From assembly GCA_008973525.1 (NCBI GenBank), contig WACJ01000514.1, forward strand, positions 1,240,001-1,304,000: a DNA stretch of 64,000 nucleotides. The letters are read 5' to 3'. Both the position numbers and the translations under genes were made by a program. The notes beneath the pieces were generated by a model. The model saw only the letters and a program-made list of their open reading frames with translations. It had not been told where the DNA came from and ran no database searches. The stretch is from Stenopsyche tienmushanensis. Its lineage: Eukaryota > Arthropoda > Insecta > Trichoptera > Stenopsychidae. Positions 1 to 10,660 of the stretch are shown one piece after another (the stretch's first letter is position 1; the number at the start of each line of letters is the position of its first letter).

Positions 1-180
1 TATATATTATTGCATTATCAAGGACATGACACGAACGATTATTTTGTACATGTAAATCAATGAAGCAAATTCTGCATTCAATGCATATGCACTTATAACC
101 TACTCATTCATATTTTTTTGTTTTATCATATTCATATAGTTGAACAATGTATGTCTTGTTTATTTAATGACCATAAGTCT

Positions 181-548
181 TTAGAATAATCTTATGTATA
201 AAAAAGAATATTTGTTTGTTCGTATGTAATGCGCTGCCATACCACTCATGAGATTGCAATAAAACTTCGTCCACTTATTGTTAAAGATTGCGCGAGTAAC
301 ATAGACATATTCTAATATACAAAAATACAATTTGTTTGTTCGTATTTTATGCGCTGCCATACCGTTCATTCGATTGCAATAAAACTTTACTAACTTATTG
401 TTTGCACTTTCTCAAATGATATAAGTATAGTAAAATTAACTTGCAGTAGGTCCTTTATATAAAATTCGATGTTTGAATGTTTCTTCGTATCTATAATAAA
501 ATAAATATATTCATTATTGGAATGAAAACGCGCTGGGTACCAGCTAGT
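181..548 (+). mobile_element. Helitron-like non-autonomous element, 3' portion
   Basis: The right edge, 529-548, has a short GC-rich hairpin (GCTGG-GTA-CCAGC) running into CTAGT and followed by T. This is the form of a Helitron 3' end (hairpin, then CTRRT, insertion before T). The left part holds two diverged copies of a roughly 70-bp block (about 210-280 and 331-400, spaced about 121 bp), both containing ATGCGCTGCCATACC. No Rep/helicase reading frame is present, so this would be a non-autonomous copy. The 5' TC end was not located. Confidence 0.45.
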
Positions 549-689
549 TTCCCATAATTTTTGCTATCTGAATTTTAATTTCCAATAACTCGTAGGTCAA
601 AATGCGATTATTGGCATATAATACAATATCAATGTGTACACTCATTAATACAAATGAATGCATTCAACTATTTGAGCTGGAGGACTTAC

Positions 690-1100
690 AGGAAATATTT
701 ATAAGTGCATAGCAACCTAAATTATCATTTGAAAACCTACTGACTTTTATGAAATTCTAATTGCAGATGGCCTGAAATTGGTGTACAGAAAAGTAGAAGC
801 TAAAAGATATTATAACTGTTCAAATTAAAATTAAGTTAAGGTTAATTTATACGTTGATATGCGATAAGGGTTAAATGCATATACGAGTCGAAGCAAACTG
901 TGTATTTCAGCTAATGCATTTGTATGCATTGAAGTACTCGATAAATTGTCAATATTAAAATATGAATATTTTGTATATATTGTTATGATGCATTTATAGT
1001 GCACTAAATGCGCATGCGCTGTAAGTTTCAAGTATGTTACTCCAGTTTATGTGACCAGAATGTCTCGTTTCAGAAATTGAAGGTGACATAGCAAACATAC
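690..1100 (+). repeat. Composite repeat unit gamma-alpha-beta (copy 1)
   Basis: Three recurring modules lie in order. Gamma (about 700-800) contains ATAAGTGCATAGCAAC and a downstream CTGAAATTGGTGTA block. Alpha (838-935) has two TTAA-ending boxes about 30 bp apart, then TGCATATACGA and, about 40 bp later, TTGTATGCATT, which forms inverted arms with the first. Beta (about 985-1100) contains the palindrome GCGCATGCGC and later CTCGTTTCAGAAATTGAAGG. The order recurs at 1180-1590, 4440-4950 and 18890-19530. No open reading frame is shared between copies, so this is non-coding repeat DNA. Confidence 0.7.
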
Positions 1101-1179
1101 GGAAATATTAAATTATCATTGTACACACAATTGCATGCAATTATATATCGCACGTCATTTTTTGGATCGCGAAGATTAG

Positions 1180-1590
1180 AAAGGCATAAGTGCATAGCAA
1201 CTCAAATTATCAATTGAAAACCCGTTAGCTTTGTATGAAATCCTAATTGCACACAGTCTTAAATTGGTGTATGGGAAAGCATAAAATAAAAGATCCAACA
1301 ATTGTCTGAATTAGACAAGGGTTAATTTAAGTGATGACACACGATAGGGGTTAGTTGCATGTACGAGCCAAACCATCCTATGTATTTGAGATATTGCAAG
1401 TGTATGCATTGAAGCCCTCGATTGATATCGAAATATTATTATTCTGCACATGGCTGTACGATGCATTTATTGTGCATGAAATGCGCATGCGCCGATAGTC
1501 TTTCAGAACATTGCTGCAACTTATGCGATCCGAATGCCTCGTTTCAGAAGTTGAAGGTGAAATGGCAACTGTGGGAAAAATATATAAAGT
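1180..1590 (+). repeat. Composite repeat unit gamma-alpha-beta (copy 2)
   Basis: Gamma at about 1185-1300 contains CATAAGTGCATAGCAACT. Alpha at 1318-1417 contains GGGTTAATTTAAGTGA and the arms TGCATGTAC and GTGTATGCA. Beta at about 1430-1590 contains GCTGTACGATGCATTTATTG, AATGCGCATGCGCC, TTATGCGATCCGAATG and TTTCAGAAGTTGAAGG. It is the best-preserved plus-strand beta in the window. Confidence 0.7.
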
Positions 1591-1862
1591 CAATGCACAA
1601 TCTCTGTTTTTTCTCACCCCTCCCCAAAGTATAATCACATCTTATGCTATTCTTAATCTTTCAATTCAGAAAATATGGATGAAGTAATTGTAGGATGGAA
1701 ACAACGATGACAATTCCAATTTTTACGTATAAAATAACCATTTGAATTCACTTTTGGGATGGGTTATGAAGATTATCAGCTCACGTTGGATTATAGCGCA
1801 GGTTGAATGCTCCTTCAGAATTTATGACTATGCAGCATTTTTCCATTTATTATCGTATGTTT

Positions 1863-1960
1863 GGGTTAATTAAAATGAGAGTTGACTGCAAGGGTTAGAT
1901 GCATGCATGCAGAAAGCCTTTTAATGTATTTAAGCAAATGCATTAGTGTGCAATGAAAAA
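1863..1960 (+). repeat. Alpha module, isolated
   Basis: GGGTTAATTAAAATGAGAG, then AAGGGTTAGATGCATGCATGC and ATGTATTTAAGCAAATGCA match the alpha consensus in order and spacing. It is more diverged than the copies at 1318 and 5689. Confidence 0.55.
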
Positions 1961-2369
1961 CCGATATGAACGTTTCAATATCTGTGATCCTGGTGTACTG
2001 AGTTCAAATAGTAATGGAAGCATGAAGCATTGTCGCGTTCAATTGCGTTAATTTCTGGATGAACAACACAACCGAAAATCATAAAAATTGCTATGCAAGC
2101 GAAATTCTGAACAGGCGCATAAAAATAATATGATATTCGACATCTTTGCTTATTTTACTAGCCCAGGTTACTGACGAGCCTACTTACATTCAGATTCGAG
2201 TCATAAACGATTCGAGGAACTCTATTAGATGGCGTATATGTTACATGATCTTTCTTACGAAAATAGCGATGAAGGATGAAGCTAACGATCGACATGTCCA
2301 AGACTTCCCGATTGGATCTCGTTAATTCAATGCTTTTCATGTATTTGTTGTTTAACACACATTCGCATT

Positions 2370-2575
2370 ATAGAAAGTGCAACAATGCACTTTGAAGCTA
2401 TTGGTGCATGTGCACTGACATTGAATATTTTCCATTCCATTGCAACTGCACGCTGCACATTTCTGAAAGAAGCAAATCGGACCACAGAAGTTATAGCAAC
2501 GTAGTATGAAGTGGCTGCCGACGCATGCGCACTTAGTGCATGAAACATATATCGAACAACTATATGTAGATTGAT
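2370..2575 (-). repeat. Beta module(s), reverse orientation
   Basis: On the minus strand the block begins near a CTATATGTAGATTG-type edge (about 2558), then carries beta landmarks: a GCATGCGTC-type motif, a block like TGCTATAACTTCTGTGG, and at 2390-2420 a second GTGCACATGCACC palindrome-like core. It appears to be two beta cores fused and diverged. Open frames in this stretch are not supported as genes. Confidence 0.5.
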
Positions 2576-2811
2576 ATTATTTTGTAACAGATATTTATTT
2601 GAGAATAAGATGGAAAATATTTAATAAATGAAAACAGAATAAATGCATCACAGAGAGTGATTTTTGGAAATTTTATGTTTTTCTCCTCTCAAAATGGGTG
2701 ATGAGTCAAGTTAATTTTGCTATAATATCAAATTAATGTTTATGTGGTATTAGGAAAGATGTCCGAAAAGACATCTATAGACAAATTATTTAAATAATAC
2801 GAAAAACTATA

Positions 2812-3010
2812 TTTGGGTTAAACATATCGAAAAATTGCTATGAGGGTTAAGTGCATAGACACCAGAAAACATTGTGCGTATGAGTTGAAATGCAAGTATA
2901 TGTGAATTTAATCAATCTATTATTTTCTGCTATCTCAATATAATAATTTCAAACAGTCGTCAAAGGCAATGCAGATGGCGTATGCTGTACTTAAAAAGGT
3001 TGTTGAATTT
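2812..3010 (+). repeat. Alpha-2 module
   Basis: A TGGGTTAAAC box is followed by GAGGGTTAAGTGCATAGACA and GAGTTGAAATGCAAGTATATGTG. The 3' extension (TTTCTGCTATCTCAATA, TTTCAAACAGTCGTC, GCAGATGGCGTATG) is shared with copies at 8262 and 14175, which defines a second alpha subtype. Confidence 0.55.
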
Positions 3011-3079
3011 ATAAATTGAAAGAAACTTATGGGACACCCCAATAGATTATTAAGTAATGAATTCTGTTGTGCATATATT

Positions 3080-3445
3080 TTTCATTGGCTATGTTGCCAT
3101 ACAATTAGTCGTACAATGTGTCTTTCAATCGCAACTATTCGAACCATAAAGAACGGGATCACATAAGTGCATAGCAAATAAGCATCGCTGTCAAACGTCA
3201 CTCAATTTTTCATGAGATCCTACTCACACATCGTCTGAAATTGTATAATAGGATATCAGAAGCTGGTAAAGTCAAACAACAGCTATGTTTGGGTTAATCC
3301 TCGCGATAGTCTGCTATGGGGGTTAAATGCATATACACTGAAAACCACCCTATGTATTTGAGAGAATGCATGTGTATGCATCGAAGCACCAAGTACAGGA
3401 TGCTGTTAACCCTTCCACGTATCTGATCCTAGTGCATCGTTACAT
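3080..3445 (+). repeat. Gamma-alpha repeat
   Basis: Gamma starts near ATGTTGCCATACAATTAG and contains GATCACATAAGTGCATAGCAAA and TAGGATATCAGAAGCTGG. Alpha at 3292-3390 contains TTTGGGTTAATC, GGGGGTTAAATGCATATACA and the partner arm TGTGTATGCATC. A tail, GTTAACCCTTCCACGTATCTGATCCTA, matches the tail of the copies at 5500 and 9170. Confidence 0.65.
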
Positions 3446-4076
3446 TGTTACCGTGGTAACCTATTTTAAGCAACACTTATCTGCATCATGAATTGGGTCA
3501 ATCTTTGGATGGGTGTAAAACAAGAAATTGTACTTTATGATTGTTAACTTATGCGAGAATTAAGCCAAGGAGTACAAATATTGTAATGAGCATTATTCAC
3601 TACAAATTCTATATCTGAAAAGTTTTAACTCGAATCATTAGGTCATTATTTTATTATGGTAGTTGATCGGAGTGAGAAAAAGAATTTATAGTTTCTTCAT
3701 CTTCATCATATACATCATAGATAAGCTATGCACATGTGCCACGCTGCTTCTAATGTTCGTGTGAGCATATCTATACAGAGCATAAAGTAAACACTATACT
3801 AGTAGTAAGCCTATTTTATTATATATTACACAAACACAAAATTTTATCTAACACTTTTTGAAGCATTGAAAGGTGTAGTTGTTTTTTCGGAGATTCATCA
3901 GTATTTAACCACAGCACAACTATATTTTTTTCATCACAAGTAATTATGCAATTTAAATCGAAGTTCAGTTCGCCTCAAAAATGGCAAGTTAATCAATGGT
4001 TTATATGCATGTTATTACAGGAAAATTGTTAATGTTAAAATTGTTCTGTCACTTCTTATAGAAGAAGTAGGCAAGT
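3445..4076. other. AT-rich stretch with nothing recognisable
   Basis: No coding potential beyond chance, no inverted termini and no clear repeat landmarks seen. Confidence 0.5.
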
Positions 4077-4170
4077 GCAAATACATTTGGAACCCATACA
4101 TATAATGTTTTTAGTTGTATTTGCATTTAACCTTCATAGCAAGATTTAGACATATTTAACCCATAGTTTA
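4077..4170 (-). repeat. Alpha module, reverse orientation
   Basis: Read on the minus strand: CTATGGGTTAAATATG, then GAAGGTTAAATGCAAATACA and, about 40 bp on, TGTATTTGCA. The arms TGCAAATACA and TGTATTTGCA are exactly complementary, although both differ from the usual TGCATATAC/GTGTATGCA pair. Confidence 0.55.
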
Positions 4171-4439
4171 CTCGACCTATGAGAGATTGCCAAATGTTCT
4201 TACTATTAATAGTTCTTTTTAGTGACCTTTCCTACTAGCATGGCTCTTTGAACTCTATTTGATCAGGATAACAGAATGCAGCTTAACGTCTCGAGCATTT
4301 CATTTTCACGTTGTTTAATTTTCGACAATTTTTCGTGGATTTTCAGAGTTACATTAGCTTTTAAATTGTTTTCCATTCGAAGAAATAATTTTAATTTACC
4401 AGAATAACCAATTTGGCTTTATGAAACTCGCAAATATTT

Positions 4440-5065
4440 GAACTTTGACCAACAGGATTACATAAGTGCACCTAATAGAGTTCGCACGATTGAAAACTTT
4501 AATGGCAATTTTATGATATCCTACTGCCATAGCATTCACACGTAGACGAACAAGACATCATAAGCAATCGAAATGAAATCTAATAAGGGTTAATTTAGAA
4601 AAATATAAAGATTTGTTGATATGATGTATTTCAGCAAATGCATGACTACACTTCAGAAACCATTATAAAGCTTTTCCATGTAGTTATAAGGATTTTCCAT
4701 GTTTGTTACATCTCCACTTGCTATGCAGTTGCAGTCATCGTCGATAATGTGCGGTCTTTCGAAATATTTGATCTTTTAAGATGACTCATTTATTGTTCCA
4801 AAATTAAAGTAATGTTTCATATATTTATAAGATGAATGCAGTGTGACGCATGTTTAATGCGCATGCGTCGACTGGCATTTCAGCTTACGTTGCTGAAACT
4901 TATGCGGTCTTAATCCATCGTTTCAGAAATTCGAGAGTGAAATAGCAACTGTTTAAAATTTATGTTATGTCCATGCACATGCGCCGATATCCTCATAGTA
5001 CGTCGCTGCATCTTCTGAAATCCGAATCGTCCATTTTGCAAGCTTGCTGATGAATCGACAACCGT
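4440..5065 (+). repeat. Composite repeat gamma-alpha-beta plus extra beta-like block
   Basis: Gamma at about 4450-4560 has GGATTACATAAGTGCACC. A weak alpha lies at 4587-4645. Beta at about 4825-4950 has AATGCGCATGCGTCGA, CTTATGCGGTC and CGTTTCAGAAATTCGAG. A second beta-like core at 4970-5065 has GCACATGCGCCGATA and CTTCTGAAATCCGAATCG. The same module order as copies 1 and 2 is kept despite strong divergence. Confidence 0.55.
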
Positions 5066-5499
5066 TTGGAATTATACAATACCCATTTCGGTAAAAACCT
5101 AGACTTATTTCATACTGATTTATTCGATATTTATATAAAATATTACACAATGGTTCGTATATTTGATGTTTCTATTAAAGCAATTGAAATATTACAGTAG
5201 ATTATATCTGTGAAATATCAGTAAAATGAGTTCAAAGTATTGACATACATCCACTGCATTCTTGTTATCCTAATCATTTGGATAGAGTTCAAAGAGCTAT
5301 TATAGTAGGAGAACTAACTGAAAATAAGTATTGGCAAGCTTTAATTTGTGAATGAACTATGGCTTAAAAATGACAAAATATTGCTAGGAAAATTAAGTGC
5401 AACTTTAATTAAGTGGAAATTAAAAAAAAAACATATGGTAAATAAGTAAATTTTCATTAAATTAAAATATTTTCATGAGTACAAAAATGTATGTTTTTT

Positions 5500-5850
5500 C
5501 ATTTGCTACGTTGCTATGCAGATTGACATGCATCTGTTCTTCACTATTAATGGTTTGAAGTGTGAGCAATAGAATCACATAAGTGCATAGCAGCCAAAAT
5601 TTGCAATTGCAAGCACTAAGGCTGTAGATGTCATCCTAATCTCACAGCGTCTGCGATACAAGAATAGGAAACCAGCAGAGTAACTGTTTGGGTTAATTTA
5701 AGTAAAGTTTGGGTTAATTTAAGTGACGGTGTACTGTGGGGGTTAAATGCATGTACGAGCGAAACTACCCTATGTATTTGAGCAAATGCAAGTGTATGCA
5801 CCGAGTGTGGAAATCTGTTAACCGTTCCATATATCCGATCCTAATAAACT
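5500..5850 (+). repeat. Gamma-alpha repeat (well preserved)
   Basis: Gamma contains CTACGTTGCTATGCAGATTG, ACATGCATCTGTTCTTCACT and AATCACATAAGTGCATAGCA. Alpha at 5689-5800 has a duplicated TTTGGGTTAATTTAAGT box, then GGGGGTTAAATGCATGTACGA and GCAAGTGTATGCACC. The tail is CTGTTAACCGTTCCATATAT. The duplicated first box is unique to this copy. Confidence 0.65.
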
Positions 5851-6560
5851 AACATCAAAAGGCGGGAAAACGTAGTTATCCGAGAAAATTCATGTGTATC
5901 TCGATTGACTAATTATTTGAAAATTTCGAGAAAAATAGATTTTGGCCATAAAAAGGGCTGTTTTTTTTAAGCAGACTTATCCCACGAGCTTAGAAATTTC
6001 GAAAAAAAGTTTAATTTTTTCAACGTAAATATAGTATGTTTTCGTAAACAATCATAAAATACGTATTTTCTTTTGGGTGCCCTAATGCTATGCACATGCA
6101 TTTTTAAGCACAGAGTACGTAGTTGTAATTTATGCGATCCTTATATACTTAAAATACTGCCTTTGTTGCCTTTCAAATAGATGATTGAATGACATAATTT
6201 CTATGCATTACTTCATCTTAAACGTTGGAGGGTTTCTGCTATGCTCTTGACCCCATTGGCGTTGTATGTTAATTTTTAGAGTTTGAATACATTTATGAAT
6301 CATTCGGACGTTTAAATTTTACCTAAGGGTAATATTTAATTACATCAAAGAAAATGATCTTTCGGGTCTATTTCTAGTAATTTTTAGAGAAATAATATAG
6401 TTTAATGTAACTTAAGAAATTTTTACGGAGTTATTATTAAAATATAATTGTAGAAAGATATCAATATTTTATTTGTGCGCCCACTTCGCGTAAAATATGC
6501 GCCATCTGCATGAACATTGAGGAGTATTTGAAATGAATGTATTGGGATTGCAGATGATTA
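5850..6560. other. AT-rich spacer
   Basis: Homopolymer-rich, stop-rich DNA. One short GATCCTTATA-type remnant near 6140 may be old beta sequence. Nothing else supported. Confidence 0.4.
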
Positions 6561-6562
6561 TG

Positions 6563-6664
6563 GGTTAAAACTACACATACGTTTGCATTTAAACACATAC
6601 ACACGAACATTTCAGACGTATATACACTTAACCCTCGCAGTCATCTCTCAATTGAATTAACCCA
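6563..6664 (-). repeat. Alpha module, reverse orientation
   Basis: On the minus strand: TGGGTTAATTCAATTGAG, then GCGAGGGTTAAGTGTATATACGT, and the distal arm ACGTATGTGTAG. Two GGGTTAA boxes at the normal spacing and the pairing arms are intact. Confidence 0.65.
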
Positions 6665-7003
6665 CACATTGGACTCGCATCCAATTCTTTTTTTGCACAT
6701 GGTACATAAGTTGTATTTCTCAAAGTCAACTCAAACTATAAAAATCTTCGTTTATTACTTAAATGTATATAAGTCACATACGATATTTAAAGAATTTATA
6801 AATGTACAAAGTCTGATAATGTATTGTATTTTTCTAATGTTTTTATATATTTAGCGCCCAACTAAACTGTGTTAAATTCATTTTTTTATAACAAATTTCT
6901 ACAAAAAATCTTTAATATAAATTGTAGAAACTTTCAAGCGATTATTGTTTCATCCACAAAATACTTGAACGAGTTATTTGGATTGCAGAAATTCTAAAGA
7001 CAT

Positions 7004-7998
7004 ATACTTAAACCTCTTTTTGTGCGATTTCGAAGTTATGCGGTTTTTTTAAAGGCAATTTTTTTTTTTTTTTAAATTTCATAAGGAGTACGTATCGAGA
7101 TATTTAGGATAAAATAGGAAATATATCATCAACACTAACCGAAATTTGGAAAGAAATTATAATTTGGTACCGTGTAAATTATATCGCATCTGCTATCGCT
7201 GAATTGAAACGACCACGCCCTTTATTCTGGTTTAGATTTTTGGAAAAATTGATTTAGTTTTTTTGCATTTTTCCAATGCTTTGACTTTTAAAAATACACT
7301 ATCTAAAGGAATTTCCAAAACTCCAAATACTAACGGAGTTATAGCTATTTTAGTGACGTGGCAACTTGGCCGGTCCTACCATTTTGAAATGTTTTAACGC
7401 GTTTTTCTCGAAACTGTTTTTTTCAACATAGTTGACATGATATCTCAAATTCTAATTAAATTGGATTATTCTTATCAGATGTCAAATTATTTAGGAAAAA
7501 ATTAAAACTGTGACAAAATAAGGCCAAAAATAACTTGACTGATTTTTTTTTAAACAGTCGCCATTTTGTGATTTTGTTTGTTTTTTAGTTAGGGACTATA
7601 GTGACATATTTGCTAATTATGGATTATATTCTTGGAATGATAAAATCTACATAGAACAATGATGACATTGACACTAAGTATACTATTTCTTCCGAAGAAG
7701 GGGGCGATTTTGAGTCATATTGAAAATCGCAACAAAAATGATCATACAGCGATGATAGTTTGTAATTAAAATAATTAGTAATTATCTGGTGGATGTCTGA
7801 CATTTGAGATGCCAGATGTCAGACATCCTTAAAATTTTACCAATGATGCAAGACGTCCTTTAAATGGTATCAAAAATGTTGGATATATTTTATATAGCTA
7901 TTTCAAAGTTATGCGGTTTTTAAAATCCATGGAACGCATCGTCACTTTTTCTATATAAGTCATAGCTAAAACCACCGCATAAAAAGGTTTAAGTGTAT
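7004..7998 (+). mobile_element. ~1-kb TIR DNA transposon, non-autonomous (copy 1)
   Basis: The ends are inverted repeats: the left begins TATACTTAAACCTCTTTTTG and the right ends AAAAAGGTTTAAGTGTAT. Each end also carries an inverted AAGTTATGCGGTTTTT block. The interior has no open frame. Its reverse complement is found at 28690-29673, matching over most of its length (for example the shared ATTAAAACTGTGACAAAATA region). TA at both edges would suit a Tc1/mariner-type target, but this is inference. An insert with a perfect 13-bp inverted repeat lies near 7793-7830 in this copy only. Confidence 0.75.
7793..7832. repeat. 13-bp perfect inverted repeat
   Basis: GGATGTCTGACAT, a 12-nt loop, then ATGTCAGACATCC. 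It lies inside the 1-kb TIR element but is missing from the second copy, where the matching place reads AAGGATGGCTGTT. Confidence 0.7.
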
Positions 7999-8126
7999 TC
8001 TGAAATATAAATTCCAGACAGTTGTGACATCACAAATATGTCTATGTGGCGAGGTATTCGGGTTGCAGAAGTCGCAGCAACGTTATTTGGGATCAGTTAT
8101 CGATGTATGTGCATTAACTGCACACA

Positions 8127-8148
8127 CATATATATATATATATATATT
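8127..8148. repeat. (TA)n microsatellite
   Basis: An uninterrupted run of about 11 AT units preceded by a short CA run. Confidence 0.9.
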
Positions 8149-8261
8149 TATTTATATTTTGTTAACAAAAAACATACAGATCGAGTTCAAAGAACCTACA
8201 TTAGCAGGAAAAGAGCCTGAAAAGGAGTCCTTTTACAAAATCACTATATGTGTCGAATAAA

Positions 8262-8425
8262 TTATGGGTTAAAAACATTAAAATTTTGCTATGAGGGTTA
8301 AATGCATATACGACCAAATGCATTGCATGTATGTGTTGAAATGCATGTGTATGCGCATGTTTTCAACTCATACGTTTCTGCCACCCTAATGTACTCATTT
8401 CAAATACTCCATGGTGCAGGTGGTG
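8262..8425 (+). repeat. Alpha-2 module
   Basis: TATGGGTTAAAAACATT, GAGGGTTAAATGCATATACGA, TGAAATGCATGTGTATGCGC, then the alpha-2 extension TTTCTGCCACCCTAATGTAC and a CCATGGTGCAGGTGG block. Confidence 0.65.
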
Positions 8426-8689
8426 TTCATTCCAAGTCAAAATACTTGATCAATTGAAAGACTAACAATTTGTGTTTTTGCATTAAAAAGTAACTATTAA
8501 ATTTAGATTATTGCCATTCAAAATCAATACTGTATCCCACTAGCCTCCAAATTATGAAGGGTTTTCTTATTGATAAAAAGTTCCAACGGAAACCCAAAGG
8601 ATAGATTTCAGAAGCGGAGATTTCACTCATAGTATCTATGGGAGTAAATTCAAAGATTTCTAATTATTTTAATATTTTTCTGTTACCTT

Positions 8690-8835
8690 CACCTTCAAGT
8701 TTCTGAAACGAGGGATTCGGAATGCAGAAGATGGAACATCATACTACGTCCGGAATGATAGTTAACGCATGTGCATTGGGTGCAAGCAACATGCATCCTA
8801 CAGCTATATGACAAATAATTTTTATTTTTTAATTT
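8690..8835 (-). repeat. Beta module, reverse orientation
   Basis: From the left: TTCACCTTCAAGTTTCTGAAAC, GGATTCGGAATGCAGAAG, ACGCATGTGCATTGGGTGCA, CATGCATCCTACAGCTATATG. The last motif is a recurring edge, shared with 10195, 11268 and 11510. Confidence 0.7.
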
Positions 8836-9169
8836 ATATTAAATGTTAAGATTATAGAAACATTATAAGTCTATCAAATTTGCCCTAATTACTTTCCTAT
8901 ATCCAAATGACAGGGTTTATAAAAATAACAATTTCGATACTCATTCAATGATCTTTTTCTACTTAAAATTCTTATTTAGTTTATCCTATCCTAACGTGGA
9001 AAACAAACATTTTCCCCTAGCAAAAAAATATCAGGAAAAGTTGAGATAACGACTATGGAAGACGGAGAACAAAATTACATTGGGCATTTTTTTATTAAAT
9101 AACGAAATTGTTGCAAAAACGTTAATTGACAATGTATTATCTAATATCTGAAGTATTATATCTTCATTT

Positions 9170-9515
9170 ATAACGTTGCTGCACAATTTGACATGCATCT
9201 GTCCTTCACTCTCAACTATTTGAACCTTTAGGAAACGGATCACATAAATGCATAGCGGCTAGCATTTTAAATTAAAATCCAACAAGCGATGTATGCTGTC
9301 CTACTCCCACGTCGTCTGAAATGGGGAACTAGGAATACAGAACCTAGCGGAGTCACAATACATAAATGCAGTTTGGGTTAATTTACGCGACAGTCAACTG
9401 TGGGGGTTGAATGCACATACGAGTGAAACCACCCTATGTATTTGAGCGAATGCTCGTGTGTATCGATATACCGATTGCAAACATTCGTTAACCGTCCGAT
9501 GTCTTTGTTCCTGAT
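9170..9515 (+). repeat. Gamma-alpha repeat
   Basis: Gamma: ACGTTGCTGCACAATTTGAC, GGATCACATAAATGCATAGC. Alpha 9371-9470: TTTGGGTTAATTTACGCGAC, GGGGGTTGAATGCACATACGA, CTCGTGTGTATCG. Tail: TTCGTTAACCGTCCGATG. Compared with other copies the first arm has changed to GCACATACGAG and the second to CTCGTGTGTAT, so both sides shifted. Confidence 0.65.
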
Positions 9516-9979
9516 ATCAAAATGTGGCAACCTGGCGTACTTTGTTATGCGGATTGTGTTAGTATCATATATGTATAAGAAAAGTTTTGCTACAATGTTC
9601 CACCGCTGTATTGGAACAATGCGTAGAAGAACGCTTAAGCTGCAATATCGTATGGTGTACGTACAATGAATTCAACGCTTGAAATTCGGGATCATTCTAT
9701 CTGTTTTTAATCTAATTTAATTATCTTCCTCAGCTAAATAACTCGATACATCATTAGTCTTTGTTATAGATTGTGGTTCATGCCATCGAGACTTAGATCA
9801 TACTTCATGTTGCTATTTATTAATATTGTAGATTTAAGTTAGACAATGCTGATTTTTTTAAATTGCGTATATACGAATACTCCTTGAAAGTTTGAAGAGA
9901 CTTTTTGTTAAGGATTTTTTGTTAAGTTTCCGAAGATTTCTTGAAAATTAATATATTATTTAGCATTGTTAATTCCGCA

Positions 9980-10225
9980 CAGTTGTTACTTCACCCACAA
10001 CTTTCTGAAAAGAGCGATTCGGATAACAGAAGAAGCAGCAATGTACTATGAAGTTGCCGACGCATGCGCATTTGCACTTGCCACGCACTTGTAATTTAAC
10101 CCATAAGTTTTTGAAACGGAGCATTCGGAACGCAGAAGCTATAGCAATGTACTACGAAACTATCGGCGCATGTGCATTAAATGTGAAAAACATCCATCCT
10201 ACAGCTATATAATAAATAATATTTG
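9980..10225 (-). repeat. Two beta modules in tandem, reverse orientation
   Basis: Copy one: ACTTCACCCACAACTTTCTGAA, GCGATTCGGATAACAGAAG, GACGCATGCGCATTTGCAC. Copy two: TTTAACCCATAAGTTTTTGAAAC, GCATTCGGAACGCAGAAGC, CGGCGCATGTGCATTAAATG, ending CATCCTACAGCTATATAATA. Confidence 0.7.
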
Positions 10226-10439
10226 CTGATAATATAAAGTTGAATGAATAACTATTAAAAAATTTCGAACACACAAAAAAAAGATGTGACATTGACATCA
10301 TTGAAATCAACCTTAACGACAACTGAGAGGATTTTTTTACTCATAAATAAGAATGTCATTTTTCTCTCTACAAATATTTTGAACGTGTCTTTGGGTGTAC
10401 AAAACACTAAATAAATCAAATATTATTTTGAAAATATGC

Positions 10440-10660
10440 CCGAAGTAACATTAAACATCGAGTGTTTCATCATATAGTCTGGATCTGATTTTGGTAGCCA
10501 GGCAACCAGTTGCTGAAAATGCAGGCTCAGCCTCCACACTCGTTAGAGGTATCGTCATATTTAAATGCTAGTTCGATTTGATGACCGCGTGAGCCCCCAT
10601 TTTCGTATAATATCATCAAAGTTACTTCCTTCCTATCTGTTGAGAAATACATAAATTCTG
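10440..10660 (-). pseudogene. hAT transposase C-terminal remnant
   Basis: On the minus strand, about 10,470-10,562 encodes MTIPLTSVEAEPAFSATG followed by LATKIRSRLYDE and a stop. This is the hAT-family C-terminal dimerisation motif (TSVxxERxFS ... TKxRSRL). Just upstream in another frame lies YENGGSRGHQIELAFKY, so the frame is broken by at least one indel. The expected ER in the motif reads EP. Only a fragment remains: no BED finger or catalytic core was found nearby. An old, inactive copy is inferred. Confidence 0.75.

Noticed and set aside
1300..1420. Alpha module as a SINE with tRNA-type promoter
   Set aside because: GGGTTAA boxes do not match A/B-box consensus and no poly(A) or simple-repeat tail follows.
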